A DNA stretch of 64,000 nt from Acanthacorydalis orientalis (GCA_034766995.1 CM068313.1:6911461-6975460); one strand, 5' to 3'; shown: positions 27,011 through 38,791, numbered from the stretch's first letter. Made by a program: numbers and translations. Notes: generated by a model from the sequence alone, not told the origin.

Positions 27011-27872
27011 CTATACTATACAAGAAATTTAAATTTTATTACTATGTGGAGTTCAGTAGGCGACTCTTAAAACATTATTTAAATAATTAAATAGCTTCAA
27101 CTGTAATATGAACAATTCTTTAGAAATTGATTTTCAAATCATATGGAAGTGGGGCAGAAATAATACTGTTAAAACATGTAAGATTACAATCGTATCCACT
27201 AGAACCATAAATAAGATCCATTCTGATCCCAGAACTAAATAATACTTAGATCTCTGCATACTTAGATCTCTGCTTTGATGACAGCGTCTGATTCCAACGG
27301 AGCCTGCTACTACGACTGATTACTGAATGAAAATGTTGCGGCCATAGATAAAAAAGTCTCCGTAGCTCAGGTCGCAATAACAACAATTAACTCTCCTTCG
27401 CAAATGACTGTAGTGGGAGAGAGTCATTACTATACCAACATTCCACTTGTTGCTTATCCACGCTTATTTCATTTTAGGATTGTCAGCACACAATTAAAAA
27501 TTAAATTTTATGTTACCACATCGGGTATTGTCGTGTATAATCGGATAAATTAATTAATATTGTAAAAGTTATTTAAATAAAATAATATAAATATTCTAAT
27601 TCATTAATGACATTTAAGAAAGATAAATGAAACACTTTTATCTTATTCATTGCATCATTTTGATAAAATTAAAAAAAAACTTAAAAATATAATGTATATA
27701 ATTAGTTAAAAATATAATGTATATTAAACAACAAATCAATTAAAATATAATAAAGAATAAAAGAGTTGAGCAATTTTATAATGAATGCATTGTTATTAAT
27801 TTAATGAATAAAGTTAGATCTTTCAAGTGTACATCAAAACGTTATTATCGAAAAAAATAACTTGAGAAAATT

Positions 27873-27990
27873 TTATTAAATTGACTTCTATAAGTAACAA
27901 TCAAAAATGTTCAATAATGATTTATTGAACATTTCTGACCAGAACATTCATTTTATAGTTCTACATAATTTTTTACGTTTGAAGTAATTT
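27873..27990. repeat. Fold-back family, single arm (copy D)
   Basis: The segment ataagtaacaatcaaaaatg, then ttcaataatgatttattgaa, then catttctgaccagaacattc matches one arm of copies C and E. The partner arm is not visible. Confidence 0.5.
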
Positions 27991-28990
27991 TATTTTTGTG
28001 TTTTTACATTTTATATACTATTAAAAAATCTTGATTGATTAAAACATAATATTTAGAAAATATAATCATGGTTAGTTGTGCAATAGAGTAAATGAATAAA
28101 TAGATAAAAAATTGAAATACGTTTAGTGAACCATACTGCCATATCAACTCAAGCCGACAGATGCGGTAGTGCTATATGTCTCTGATTTTAGGCGACAGTT
28201 TCCATTATTGTAATTTGTTATTTGGTAAAACTAAGTAAATTTAATTTAATGTTTTAAAATAGTTAAAAACTACAATAGGGCCTGTGAAAAATATTTTTTG
28301 TGGTAATAAGCGAAACTGATATTTAACACATCTTTAAAAATGAACCCTCGTTTTCTGTTTTAAACAAATGTTTTAAACAATATTTTTTGCTTATAAAGAT
28401 TTTCCCATTAATATTACATTAAAAAAATTGAAACATGTAAAATGTCTTCGATTTTCTAAGCAAAATAAATAAATAAAAATAATGACCAAAAAATATAAAA
28501 CATTAAAAAATAGTATTAAAATACTGTAACATTATTTAATGTAAATTATTACATCAATGCACAAAAATTCATATGGAAGCTAAATCAGTTGAAATTATTT
28601 ACCTCGACATAACAACCACACGAATTAATGTCTAGAAAAAATGTCTGAAAAAATCTTTATTTCACAAAATACTATGTCAAAGAAACAAATTTGTCTAATT
28701 ATTGATATCTACATACTGATGATAATAATAACACTGATGAAAATGATTGATTTACAAGAATGATAAGAATAACAAGAATGGCTCTTCAAAATGATTCCAA
28801 GCATTATTATTTGTATTGCACTTGCATTCGTCATTTTGTCAGAGATTATTCATTCCTATTAATAAATGTTAAATTGTCTAGTTTTTTTTAAAACCTATAA
28901 ATATATATAAATATATGAATAATAATCTATAAATATATGAACAGTGAATGTTTTCAAAATATATTAGTAATATGTTTGATATTGTCATAA

Positions 28991-29137
28991 CTATGACTGA
29001 TATGTTGGATATCGTCGCGCAATTCGGGTAACCACCACTGATAATTTATGGCCCCTGTCGTCAACATTAAATCCAATATATTTTTCTGTTACTCTTATCT
29101 TCTTTTTGGGACTTTTGTATGGTGTTATCAGTCTAAA
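28991..29137 (-). CDS. Candidate terminal coding exon, unknown protein
   Basis: After an acceptor-like catacatttag the minus strand is open for about 49 codons to a TAG at 28991-28993. The peptide reads LITPYKSPKKKIRV, then EKYIGFNVDDRGHKLSVVV, then TRIARRYPTYQS. Codon use (GAC GAC AGG GGC, CGA ATT GCG CGA CGA) is much less AT-biased than the flanks, which is the main reason to suspect coding. I do not recognise the family, no upstream exon was found, and it could be an old fragment. Confidence 0.3.
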   Translation of the reverse strand, partial: FRLITPYKSPKKKIRVTEKYIGFNVDDRGHKLSVVVTRIARRYPTYQS

Positions 29138-29243
29138 TGTATGATGTCTATAATTATATCTATATATTGTGGTGAAGATGAATTTTACCAAACAAGTCAA
29201 AATGGATATTAACTTGTTTAGTAGCATTTATATTGACCACAAC

Positions 29244-29245
<2 letters not shown>

Positions 29246-29306
<61 letters not shown>
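29246..29306. repeat. (TA)n microsatellite
   Basis: Pure TA array of about 30 units. Confidence 0.95.
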
Positions 29307-29310
<4 letters not shown>

Positions 29311-30157
29311 TAGACATAATATATTTAGACTGATTAAGGTCAAGATGAGTATACAACTACATTGATATACATATACAAAAAAGATAAATATAAAATAAAA
29401 ACCATAAATTAATATTTATCTAAGAGTTTTAAATTATATACAAATACATCATTACAGGAAGTGTATGGAAGTGTATTTGGAATGTATTCGAAATTATAAA
29501 AATTAAATCAGATAGACTTTTATAAATAATATTGCATCTCAATTGCAACTCGAGCATTGATAATTTGCATGCAAACAACGAAATAAGAAAAATTAGATCT
29601 TTTTAATTATGCAAAAAATAAAATGTAAATACATATAAATTTCCAAAAGTACAGTCGTTTTTATCTAATTGTATTTAAATATAAGATCCAAAATTTATTT
29701 TTCCGAAAATAAATTTAATATCGAATTTTCCGTTACTTTAAGATGTTTTTCAATTTATTTTCATTTCGTTTTGTTCAATTTAAAAAATAAATCAAATGTT
29801 TAACACACATATACATAGAATTCTCAGAAAAAAATATTAGAGAAAAATATTTTTAAATTATTAAAAAAATATCAAATATAATCGGTTTGAACAAAAATTG
29901 AAAATGAATGAGAATTATTATTTTATTTATCATTAAAATAAATGAAAAGTTTGTTATTTATTGGTTGACTTTTTGTAATATATGTTTTTTTTTATTAATA
30001 ATTTACTACTATTTTAAATTACATATTTCAATAATTTCTACTTATACATTATATTGATAAGATTAAATTCTATCTCATTATTAAAAATAAAACCACAAGG
30101 AATAATTTATTGCATCCGATCTGTTCGTATCATTCATCGTTCTTGTACGTTTTAATA

Positions 30158-30229
30158 CTAACACAATTCTTCTGGACACTGAATGATATCATCTCCGGTG
30201 CACACTTCATAACAAAGTAGTTCCCCATT
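30158..30229 (-). CDS. Candidate terminal exon of a small cysteine-rich peptide
   Basis: On the minus strand a branch-point-like tactaat and an acceptor (acatttag) precede 24 codons reading NGELLCYEVCTGDD, then IIQCPEELC, then TAG. Four cysteines in 23 residues with acidic spacing look like the end of a secreted disulphide-bonded peptide. No signal-peptide exon was found upstream, and an alternative frame across the same bases is also open, so this is a suggestion only. Function unknown. Confidence 0.3.
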   Translation of the reverse strand, partial: NGELLCYEVCTGDDIIQCPEELC

Positions 30230-30616
30230 CTAAATGTGAATGTATCATTAGTATTGGGCGATGTCTGTAAATATATCAAATATTAGCTCATATATTTGTT
30301 AAATTGTTTTAAATTCAGGGAATGTTCATTAACATCGCCTGTCATTCATTAAATTAGTTGATGAATGAAGAAACAGTGTTCGTTTACTCCAGTTGTGAAT
30401 ACAGTTGTTTATATTGTTTAAATATCATTCCAATTCTTTATCATGTAAAGTAAATGTTAAGTGTAATCTACATAAAATATTATATACACTTATTGTAAAA
30501 ATGACCATCAAAGTGTTTTTTTCTTAAATTATATTTTATGGATTTTAATAACTAGTGGTGAGTAAAAATGTACTTTTTTTATAGAAACACAAATGTTTAT
30601 CATGCTTGGGCGAGTG

Positions 30617-30617
<1 letters not shown>

Positions 30618-30660
<43 letters not shown>
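30618..30660. repeat. (TA)n microsatellite
   Basis: TA array followed by gttgtgtgtg. Confidence 0.95.
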
Positions 30661-30665
<5 letters not shown>

Positions 30666-32189
30666 GTGTGTACCGAAAATAATAAATAATTTTCTACAAA
30701 TTACTGAATTAAAAATCGACAAGATAAATAATAATCTAGTGCATTATTTAATCATTATAATTAAACTACATATCCAATATAATACATATTTATTTTTATC
30801 GAAATTGTTATAAAATGAATTGAACTAAAATACAGTATATGCTTTAAAAATCAATGTTAAATGCCGTTCACGATATAGTTCTGACGATTCCAGGTATATT
30901 AATCATTATTATACCTTTTATATCTTCAGCTGGTACATGCGGGGCGTCAAAATAGTAAAAAATGCATAGCGATGTTTATCTCTAAAACTCTGAATATTCA
31001 AATTGTACTAATTTCAATAACTTTTTTCTATATACTTTTAATAGTTTGTTTAGCTAAATTTTATTATTTAATTAAATTTTGGTCATAATTTTCAGTTATT
31101 AATTTTTAAAGGTTCACTTGAGACATATTTAACTAAAATTCTTGACTTACTTGATATTAAAGTAAATCTTTTTTCTATTTATTTTGTAATTAATTTTTAA
31201 ATCAATTTATAATACTTTTTGTTGATTTCCTTAAACTGATTTTCTATTTCACATTGAAAAATATATATAGAAAATTGTGTAGAGAAATGTATGCAGTTAA
31301 CAGACACAAGTCAGTGGAAATAAAAAGTTGTAAAATCTTTAGTATTCATATCTTATTATAAAATATGCTGTGATTTTAAAAAGTCATTTCAGATGTCGAG
31401 AAAAACTTATTTGATTTAAAAATTAACACTAATCACACCACATTTTTTTTCTTTTAATCAAATACTGCCAGTAGATAATGTAGCATTTAATTAAAAAAGA
31501 TTGTTTGATTATATACATTATGGGGCAAGTATACCCAGTATAGTCTACTGTTTCTGGATAAACGGAATCCATTCTGCATTTTGAATATCAAAATAAAATT
31601 ACAATTGAAATAGTAGTTATTAAGTTTTTCCGTTATTTTCTCAATAAACTTTAAAAGGTCATAAAATATTAGATACGAAATTCTTCGAACCATACATATA
31701 TATTTTTTAGTTTCTTAAACACCAGAATATAACAAAGTAGATATCATACATTACTACAATATTGTCAATCGTGTATTTTTTTCTGGTAGGAATTTCAAAT
31801 CGTTCTTAAAAAAGCACTGAAAATTCTATACATTTTCACTTAGACTAAATAAATATCCCTTCAAAAACAGCATGCTTTTTGCAAACACATGTTGGGTTAC
31901 TTTATAGCAATGCTTTATAGCCTGTAAATCAGTGATATCAAATTAATATATGAACACGGGTCACCAAATTCAGTTTAACACAGTCTGCGAGCCGCAGACA
32001 AGAAAAATCACCCAAAAAGAATCTGACGAACGAAAAAAGGTCTTTTATTTATATTAAAAAATAACTCGTTTAAATTTTACATTTATTTTTTCCTTAATGA
32101 AATTATAAAAATTAAAAAAAAATACATTAACTTTAGGTATTATTATCAAATGTTACAACAACGTTTTAAATTAGAGAAATTAAAAAAAT

Positions 32190-32680
32190 ATAATATTTTT
32201 TACTACAAACTTGCCATCTCTTGACAGAAACTATTGTATCAATGTCAGGTATAATTTTTTGTGATTATGATATTTTACTATAGGTGTTAAATGTTCATTT
32301 GTCAATCTTGACCTGTGTGGAACAGGCTTGTAGCCAGACTGTCATATTAGAGGGGAAAATACAATTTTGAGTGGTAACATTTTTTAATGTCAAAATTGTT
32401 GGGGGTTACGTTGCAAACGCGCTCGTAAAAACGATTTTTTTCAGGCGTAGAAACACTTTTAATCATCAAGGTAAACCCATTAGGTAGTTTCTTCCAATGA
32501 TTCTCCATGATTTTTAAATCTCCCAAAATCGGAGATTTTATTATGCAAGCAACCGGGGGAGAAGGTAATTCCCCCTTGGCCCACCTCTGACTGCGAGCCT
32601 GGTGTGAAATGTTATTAGTCTTTAAAAGAGAAAATAATTGTTCACATAGGTATGCACTATCAAATATTGCCAAGATTGTT
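32190..32680 (-). pseudogene. hAT transposase C-terminal (hATC) remnant, split by MITE
   Basis: Read from about 32673, the frame gives FDSAYLCEQLFSLLKTNN, the dimerisation motif of hAT transposases (xxxCEQLFSxxK). It is then cut by the MITE at 32323-32601. On the far side the frame resumes RSRLTNEHLTPI, the next conserved block (RSRLTDEHL in relatives), and soon reaches a stop. The two blocks are normally only a few residues apart, so the MITE landed inside the coding region after the element was already present. Confidence 0.82.
32323..32601. mobile_element. hAT-type MITE, copy 2, nested in another hAT
   Basis: 279-bp element with ends caggcttgtagccag and tctgactgcgagcctg (inward CAGGCTCGCAGTCAGA). 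Flanking octamers are gtgtggaa and gtgtgaaa, one mismatch. The body aligns along its length with 16652-16912, for example attgttgggggttacg against attgttgagggttacg. It has no coding capacity of its own; a long open frame across its left boundary is a hAT-MITE chimera. Confidence 0.9.
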
Positions 32681-33124
32681 ACTGCAAATATTCAATAAAA
32701 TGTTCTGGTAATTATAAATAACAATCTAAAATACCAACTTCATTATACCTTTCTTTTAGCACCGTGTTGCACTGAATTTCATTCAATTACATTCGGATGT
32801 TACTTTTTATTATTATTTTAATATTTTGTTTACTCTATTGTTTTAATAAAATCAACTTCAAGCTTTGGGCCGCTGGCCGCATTCTAGAGCCATGCGGGTC
32901 GCGTGTTTGACACCACTGCTGTAAAAGAATGAATTCCTTATCGTGAATACATATTTGTTTTTATATAAACATTTAACTATCGTTATAAATAAATGTTTTA
33001 AATTTAAAATTACTTAACAGCAACTTTGTTTATTTTAAACAGACTCATATCTAATGTACATAAATGAGTAACCTAATAATGTTAAATAAATTCTAAATTA
33101 CAGACTATATGATGATTAATATTA

Positions 33125-33290
33125 AAGTCACGGTATTGTTTCGATTAAAATGCTTATTTCCATAAATAAAATAATACGTTTGAAACATACTTAATGACAA
33201 AACATGATAAATAATTCCAATCAATACGGTTCGAATTTAAATCACCGTTATATGACGGAACACTACTTTTCCAATGAATAAGGACTATTC
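33125..33290. repeat. Diverged direct repeat, unit 1
   Basis: Shares with unit 2 the ordered words tttcataaat/tttacataaat, gaaacatac, ttccaatcaata/ttccactcaata, ttcgaat, cgttatatg/ccttatatg and caactattttt-like sequence. Unit 2 lies about 690 bp downstream in the same orientation. Confidence 0.5.
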
Positions 33291-33814
33291 GAAAAATAAT
33301 TATTTTCGTACTGAATTCAGTATGTTATTTTAAGTGTCCATTAGTATTTTGAAAAAAAAATACTGACTGTAAATGATGCATCGGAATATACCAAAATAAA
33401 GTTGACTAAAAACCTGAAAAATAAAAAATAAATTAATCGATTATTCCTAGTAGCGTCCGCGTAGAAAAGCATTAAATTCCGATTCATGATGAACAAAAAT
33501 TTCTGAGTACCAAAAATCGTTTGCTTTCACATGTTTAAATGAAAGGATAATCCACCATCCGAAGAAGTATATTTTATTTTTAGTAATCTTTGCATTAAAT
33601 TTAATAAAATATTTACTTTAACGACACATGTAATTTTTTTTAAAAAAACATATATTCTTCGAAGCTTAATTGGATAAAATCAGTAGTGTAAGTATTTACA
33701 ATTCTAACAAGTCACTCTCAATTTTTTTCAAACACGCACATATTAACTATAAATACATAAAGTTCATCGAAATAAAGTACAAAATAGAATATACTACAGA
33801 TGCATCACATTCAG

Positions 33815-33985
33815 TATTACATTCACGATAGTAGATGGAACGAAATTTTCATTTACATAAATGAAATGATGCGTCGGAAACATACATAGTCACGAAACGT
33901 GACTGTTCCACTCAATAAGTTTCGAATGTTTAGAGTCTCCTTATATGGCTGAATACAACTATTTTTCAACGGTTGCATTCTGTTT
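33815..33985. repeat. Diverged direct repeat, unit 2
   Basis: Second copy of the unit at 33125-33290. A short minus-strand open frame here is not conserved between the two copies, so the duplication is not obviously coding. Confidence 0.5.
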
Positions 33986-35096
33986 GAAAGGTAAAATTGT
34001 TTTAACAGCCTATTCGCTATATTAACATAAACATTCTGACTGGCCATAATATTCATTTATTTTAATGAATGGAAGAAGTGAATGGTAATAACCTTTGTAG
34101 AGTACATTAATATCTCTAAAAAAATATCCAACATATTAATCGTAATAAGTCTTACTTAAGCATATAATTGCAAAAAAGGTACAAGTTATTTCAAAAGCTG
34201 GATTAATTAAAATTCTTTTTCATTGCTCTTATTCATTGTTCATTCGGATTGTATCAATAAATAGTACTGAAATTAATTTACAGAACCAATTACTATTAAT
34301 ATATAAAGTATATATTTATAATTTTGAGTGTTCCGACTTTATAGCATTTTTAAAAATCGTGAAGATTTAAAACGTAGGTGCGGCCAAAAATTCCTCACAC
34401 CTGCTAGTAATTAAAGAAATAATAGTATAATTATTCCTAAGTCTGCATTCAGTACCGTCTAAAGATAGAGTTCTGTGTTTCAACAGATCATTGATTAAAT
34501 TAAAGTTAACAATCGAAAATTGATAGAAAAATTAAGACACTTGAAAGTGAAATTTATCTTGAAAATGGTCATTACATTGCGCATAGGGTGATTCAATTTA
34601 AACTTCCACATGGAAGTATTAAAAAGGGTCGCAGGTGTTAAGAAAAGTCATGTTATTTTTTATTTAGTATTTTAGTTCAATTCAGTATTAAAATACTGAA
34701 TGAGGGATAATATGTTTTTTTTTTGTAACTTTTGCGTTTTTATTTTAAAATACTTTTATATGAAAGCCTAAGTTGAATCGCCCTAAAGTAAAACAAGCCA
34801 GTAATGACAAACAGAATAATACTATTCAGAATGATTTTATTTGCGTCATATTCAATTCTTTGAGCTTAAGATTATAGATTATGAAAATTTATTTAGTATA
34901 TATTATACAAAAAATATATCTGCACAGTTCGGTGCTGAGTAAATATAAACAATATTATTTTCAGAAATGTCTGTTTTAATAGATTTGTACAAACTTTTTA
35001 GTGATTCATCCGAAACATATTTCTTTAACTAAATCTATAGCAAAAAAAATATCCGTGTATAATTTAAAATTTTATTTATAGGTTCCAAAGTACACA

Positions 35097-37913
35097 ATGA
35101 ATTCCATGGAAATGAATGTCCGTCGTCCCTATCGGACTCTTTCCCGAGGATTAAGCTGTCTGCCGAGCAACGAAAGTCGACTACTAACTGCACTTCTTAA
35201 CCGTCACATCCAAACTTTCAATATAATCTTAACAAGCTCTGCAGTGGATGTAAACTATGTTCACAAGTATCCGCATTACAAAACCTGTCTGGATATTGCA
35301 TGTTGCGAAACTAAAACGTTGCACTTCGTTCACGGTCTGTTGTGTCACAATGCAAATCCCAATCGCATAAACAGTCATCATGACCGGACGCCTCTCCATT
35401 TCGCAATAGAGAATAGAAACTTTGACATCGTCGAAAGATTACTGCAAGTGTCTAACATAGATGTAAATATATGTTGCAAAGGTCTAACTCCGCTGAATTT
35501 TTTAATAAAAGAAGCTTTAGACGATGAACACCATTTAGATGATTTCGTGAAATGTGCAAAGATGTTGTTAAATAAAGGCGCCGACCCGAATATACCAGAT
35601 ATACGAGGATCCACGCCGATTTATAAATGCGCAAGTAAAGAGTTGACTTCTTTAGTGACCACAATACTCGACTATTCCAAAATCGGGGTCGACGTCGATT
35701 TCTACAAAGACCGAAACAAAAAATCTGCTCGCGATTTCATTGAAGAGAAAAAGTTATACACAAGGAAACTACCGGAAGTCACGAACGTCGATATTAGTAT
35801 GAAGACGCAACTTTTTGTGTTTCTATCGCAAAAAAATGAGGATAAATTCATTGAACTCCTAATGAAATACATAGAGACGACCGGAAGCCATGTGGTAAAT
35901 TCAAATAACGGTTTGCATACGCTTTTACAATTAGCTGCCGATAAAGAACTTGAAAATGCTATTAAAAGTCTACTAACGAATAATGCTGATGTCAATTTAA
36001 CAACAGAGAGCAATACTCAACTTCCTATAGAAATAGCTTGTCAGCGAGGGAATCCAAAAATACTTGAAATGTTAATCGGTCAAGAACATGTAAAAATACC
36101 AGTCGACGTTTTACATTCCGTTGTAAAGTATGTGAACAGTATTCCAGAGTCAAATGAACATGGTTTCAGGAACTGTGCTGATCTTCTGCTGCAAGATAAA
36201 AGAATCAACATCAACGCGCAAGATATTAAAGGTAACACTGCACTTCACTATGCTGCTAGGGAGGGAGATAGCGAGTGCGTGCTGAATTTATTGAGGTCGG
36301 GTGCTTCTGTTGCAATACGAAATAATTTCAATGAACTTCCTTTAGCCGATATAAACCCCGATACATTCAAAAAATATCTAGACGAGTGTTTACTCGAAAA
36401 TAACGAACGTTGCACAGACGAGAACTACCAGATTATTTTTAAATACGGTTTCTTAGCACCGCCGACAAACTTGAAGCAATGTGACGATAAGCAGTGCAGT
36501 GTACCTCTTTTACACGATACGACGCCAACGGACTATCATAACAATAACGATAACGATGATGCGGCTTTGGTACACGAGTCATACACGTTGTTGTACATGT
36601 CGAAAAATCCAGAACTCAAACACTTGCTCAAACATCCAGTTCTGACAAGTTTTCTATTTCTCAAGTGGAATCGAATTAAGAAGATATTTTACATAAATGT
36701 TGCGTTTTATATTGCGTTCTGCGCTCTCTTAATCACTTATATTTTATATGGATATGGATCGCACGACGAAGACAACTATATTATTACTGTAATACAAACG
36801 TTCTTAGCCGTTGCACTGTTTTTCTTATGTCTGAGAGAATTCATTCAAGCAGTAGTCAATCCAAAACAATACATCTGTAATTTTGAAAATGTGTTGGAGA
36901 TAGCACTAATATTGGCGACCGTTACTATACTCACTCATAAACCTTCAGAACAACTTCGACAAGAACTGTCTTCAATTGCCATACTCCTGTGTGCTTCAGA
37001 ATTGATCCTTCTCATTGGTCAGTTTCCATTAATGTCCACTTACATCGTTATGTTACGCACTGTATCTTGGAACTTTTTCAAGTTTATTCTCTGGTACTCG
37101 ATTCTTATAGTAGCGTTCGCATTAAGTTTCTACACATTGTTCCGTGAAAGTGATCAAACTGACGCACCGCCGCAGAATGTAACGAGCGAAACAGAAAATA
37201 ATGACGAGGAGAACTTTTTCTACAATCCAGGAATTTCACTGTTCAAGACAATTGTGATGTTGACAGGGGAATTCGATGTCGGTGATATCGATTTTAAACA
37301 ATTTCCAATTACCAGTCACGTTATATTTATTCTTTTTATATTTTTAATAGCGATAGTGTTGTTTAACTTGTTGAATGGTTTGGCAGTGAACGATACACAA
37401 TCAATCAAGAATAACGCGGAATTAGTTGGATACATATTTAGAATACAGTTGATCTGTTACATTGAATGTATTATTTTAGGTAGTTTGCAATTATCTCAAA
37501 AATCTAAGAAAAACGCATACAACTGTGTAAATGTGTGCGGTAAGCGGAGAATATATCTCAAACCTCTCGCTCGAAAGATTTGTTTATTTCCAAAATATTT
37601 ACCCGAAAATGAAATATCAATCATGCCAAATATGGACGGAATTATAAATTATCAACATAAGAAACAATCACAAGACTACGATGGAGACGACACGAAAGCT
37701 TGCTGTTGTCCGTACAATAAGTGTTATAAAATGGATTTTAGAGTGGTGAAATCGGCCAAAAATCTAATCATAGAAAAAAATAAGGTTGATCCATTGGAAG
37801 AAATAAAAAAATGTGTCGATAATTATGAACTGAGACTGATTGAAAGCGAGAAAAGGTTTCAGGGATTGGAACAAAATATTTCAAAACTTATTGACATGAT
37901 ATCAGCTAAATAA
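35097..37913 (+). CDS. pain: Painless, TRPA-subfamily cation channel
   Basis: Ion channel for noxious heat and mechanical stimuli in insect nociceptive neurons (role known from Drosophila). Single coding exon, 938 residues; Drosophila painless is about 913. Residues 1-480 hold ankyrin-type repeats (for example DRTPLHFAIENRNFDIVERL, KGNTALHYAAREGD). The channel part starts at HPVLTSFLFLKWNRIKKIFY. S1 is at about 532-552, S2 562-586, S3 600-613, S4 623-655, S5 659-685, the pore loop FKTIVMLTGEFD at about 715-727, and S6 741-763 followed by LFNLLNGLAVNDTQ, the post-S6 TRP segment. The C-terminus is a helical, charged tail. The start MNSMEMNVRRPY lies 15 bases after a likely 5' UTR splice acceptor. 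An AATAAA overlaps the stop codon. Nothing is broken. A decayed copy of its pore region lies 1.5 kb downstream. Confidence 0.95.
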   Translation: MNSMEMNVRRPYRTLSRGLSCLPSNESRLLTALLNRHIQTFNIILTSSAVDVNYVHKYPHYKTCLDIACCETKTLHFVHGLLCHNANPNRINSHHDRTPLHFAIENRNFDIVERLLQVSNIDVNICCKGLTPLNFLIKEALDDEHHLDDFVKCAKMLLNKGADPNIPDIRGSTPIYKCASKELTSLVTTILDYSKIGVDVDFYKDRNKKSARDFIEEKKLYTRKLPEVTNVDISMKTQLFVFLSQKNEDKFIELLMKYIETTGSHVVNSNNGLHTLLQLAADKELENAIKSLLTNNADVNLTTESNTQLPIEIACQRGNPKILEMLIGQEHVKIPVDVLHSVVKYVNSIPESNEHGFRNCADLLLQDKRININAQDIKGNTALHYAAREGDSECVLNLLRSGASVAIRNNFNELPLADINPDTFKKYLDECLLENNERCTDENYQIIFKYGFLAPPTNLKQCDDKQCSVPLLHDTTPTDYHNNNDNDDAALVHESYTLLYMSKNPELKHLLKHPVLTSFLFLKWNRIKKIFYINVAFYIAFCALLITYILYGYGSHDEDNYIITVIQTFLAVALFFLCLREFIQAVVNPKQYICNFENVLEIALILATVTILTHKPSEQLRQELSSIAILLCASELILLIGQFPLMSTYIVMLRTVSWNFFKFILWYSILIVAFALSFYTLFRESDQTDAPPQNVTSETENNDEENFFYNPGISLFKTIVMLTGEFDVGDIDFKQFPITSHVIFILFIFLIAIVLFNLLNGLAVNDTQSIKNNAELVGYIFRIQLICYIECIILGSLQLSQKSKKNAYNCVNVCGKRRIYLKPLARKICLFPKYLPENEISIMPNMDGIINYQHKKQSQDYDGDDTKACCCPYNKCYKMDFRVVKSAKNLIIEKNKVDPLEEIKKCVDNYELRLIESEKRFQGLEQNISKLIDMISAK

Positions 37914-38170
37914 ACATTGGCATTTTATTTATATATTCATTTTTCATTTTTATTTTATGTACAAAAAATATTGTATTGTTTATAAAATTTATATTAAATC
38001 ACAGTGAATTGCTTCATTTGACTTATTTTTATTCATATAATTGCCCCATCATTCTCTCAAAACAGAAACAGAAGATTAAACTCGAAATTCGTCCATTTAA
38101 TTATTTTGGGTACCAGAAATTTCCACAATTTATTGAAAAATGTAAGTATTGCGATTTTCGTGTCCATGAC

Positions 38171-38207
<37 letters not shown>

Positions 38208-38791
38208 TATTTTTCATAACATCGATATAAATAAATGTAATAAACGGTACATTAATATTTTTAATGTAATTATTTTTATTTAATTTTTAGTTATTTTCTT
38301 TGAATAATTGATAATTTATGAAAGCAAACATGACATTTATCAGAACTGTGAAAATTGAAAATGAGTAATCTTATCTTTATGCTTAAAAAATAAGCATGTG
38401 TTGTATTAAAATACGAAAACTAAAGGAGACCCAGTTAAATAAAATCGATATGTAGAAAATATTTTTTTTCTCAACATTAATTTCAGGCAAAACTTTCGTG
38501 TAATTTATTTATCTACTATTATCGATTTACTTAATGTCTCAACAACTAAAAAAAGATATTAATGTTTCATTTGGCAATATTTTTTTCTATTTTACTTGCA
38601 AATTATTTTTAAGAAGTTTTTTTCGGAAAATATTTAAGAATATATCTATTTTTAAATCCTGTAAAAAACAGGGATTTAAAATTGATAATCGTGGCCAAGT
38701 AATAAAAAATATAAAAATGTGTAATAAAAAAGGAAATAACTTTCGCATCGTTAAGCGTACTAAATAAAACTCGCACAATACTGTAAAAGTA
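37914..38791. other. Painless 3' flank
   Basis: 3' untranslated sequence and intergenic DNA with a TA array at 38172-38203. A 77-codon Lys-rich open frame at 38534-38767 matches nothing I know, and I do not call it a gene. Confidence 0.5.
38172..38203. repeat. (TA)n microsatellite
   Basis: Short TA array about 260 bp past the painless stop. Confidence 0.9.

Larger units (their letters stand above)
26537..31929. other. Intergenic region upstream of GCP2
   Basis: A mixed-composition block at 27250-27480, about 0.7-0.9 kb upstream of the GCP2 start, may hold its promoter or a 5' untranslated exon. It includes a direct repeat of ttagatctctgc (about 27247 and 27261). Fold-back arm at 27873-27990. 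Two candidate small coding exons on the minus strand are listed separately. The rest is AT-rich with TA arrays and no gene that I recognise. Confidence 0.5.
31930..32918 (-). mobile_element. hAT-family element remnant carrying a nested MITE
   Basis: Left end cagtgatatcaaattaatat. Right end, read inward from 32918, cagtggtgtcaaacacgcga. Flanking octamers ctgtaaat (31922-31929) and ctgtaaaa (32919-32926) differ at one base and are the expected 8-bp hAT target duplication. Removing the nested MITE and its duplicated target leaves about 700 bp. That is too short for a full transposase, so the element was internally deleted. Minus-strand coding remnants of the transposase C-terminus flank the MITE (see the pseudogene entry). 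Confidence 0.85.
32919..35096. other. Region upstream of painless
   Basis: Contains a diverged direct duplication (about 33125-33290 and 33815-33985) and otherwise AT-rich sequence. An acceptor-like tttatttatag just before 35082 suggests that the painless coding exon begins after a 5' untranslated intron. The upstream noncoding exon and promoter could not be placed. Confidence 0.5.

Noticed and set aside
27350..27400. tRNA-like words (tccgtagctcaggtcgcaa)
   Set aside because: No cloverleaf with acceptor stem and T-arm could be formed around it.
30880..30960. Minus-strand FYYFDAPHVPAEDIK frame as the upstream exon of the cysteine-rich candidate at 30158
   Set aside because: It ends in phase 1 while the candidate exon needs phase 0, and no start codon or signal peptide precedes it.
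32347..32673. 108-codon minus-strand frame as a novel gene
   Set aside because: It is a chimera: hAT transposase remnant running into a non-coding MITE.
35378..36013. Antisense open frames of 70-103 codons inside painless
   Set aside because: Shadows of the painless coding frame; no independent signal.
38534..38767. 77-codon Lys-rich frame as a gene
   Set aside because: Low complexity, no recognisable domain, and its antisense strand is open for a similar length.
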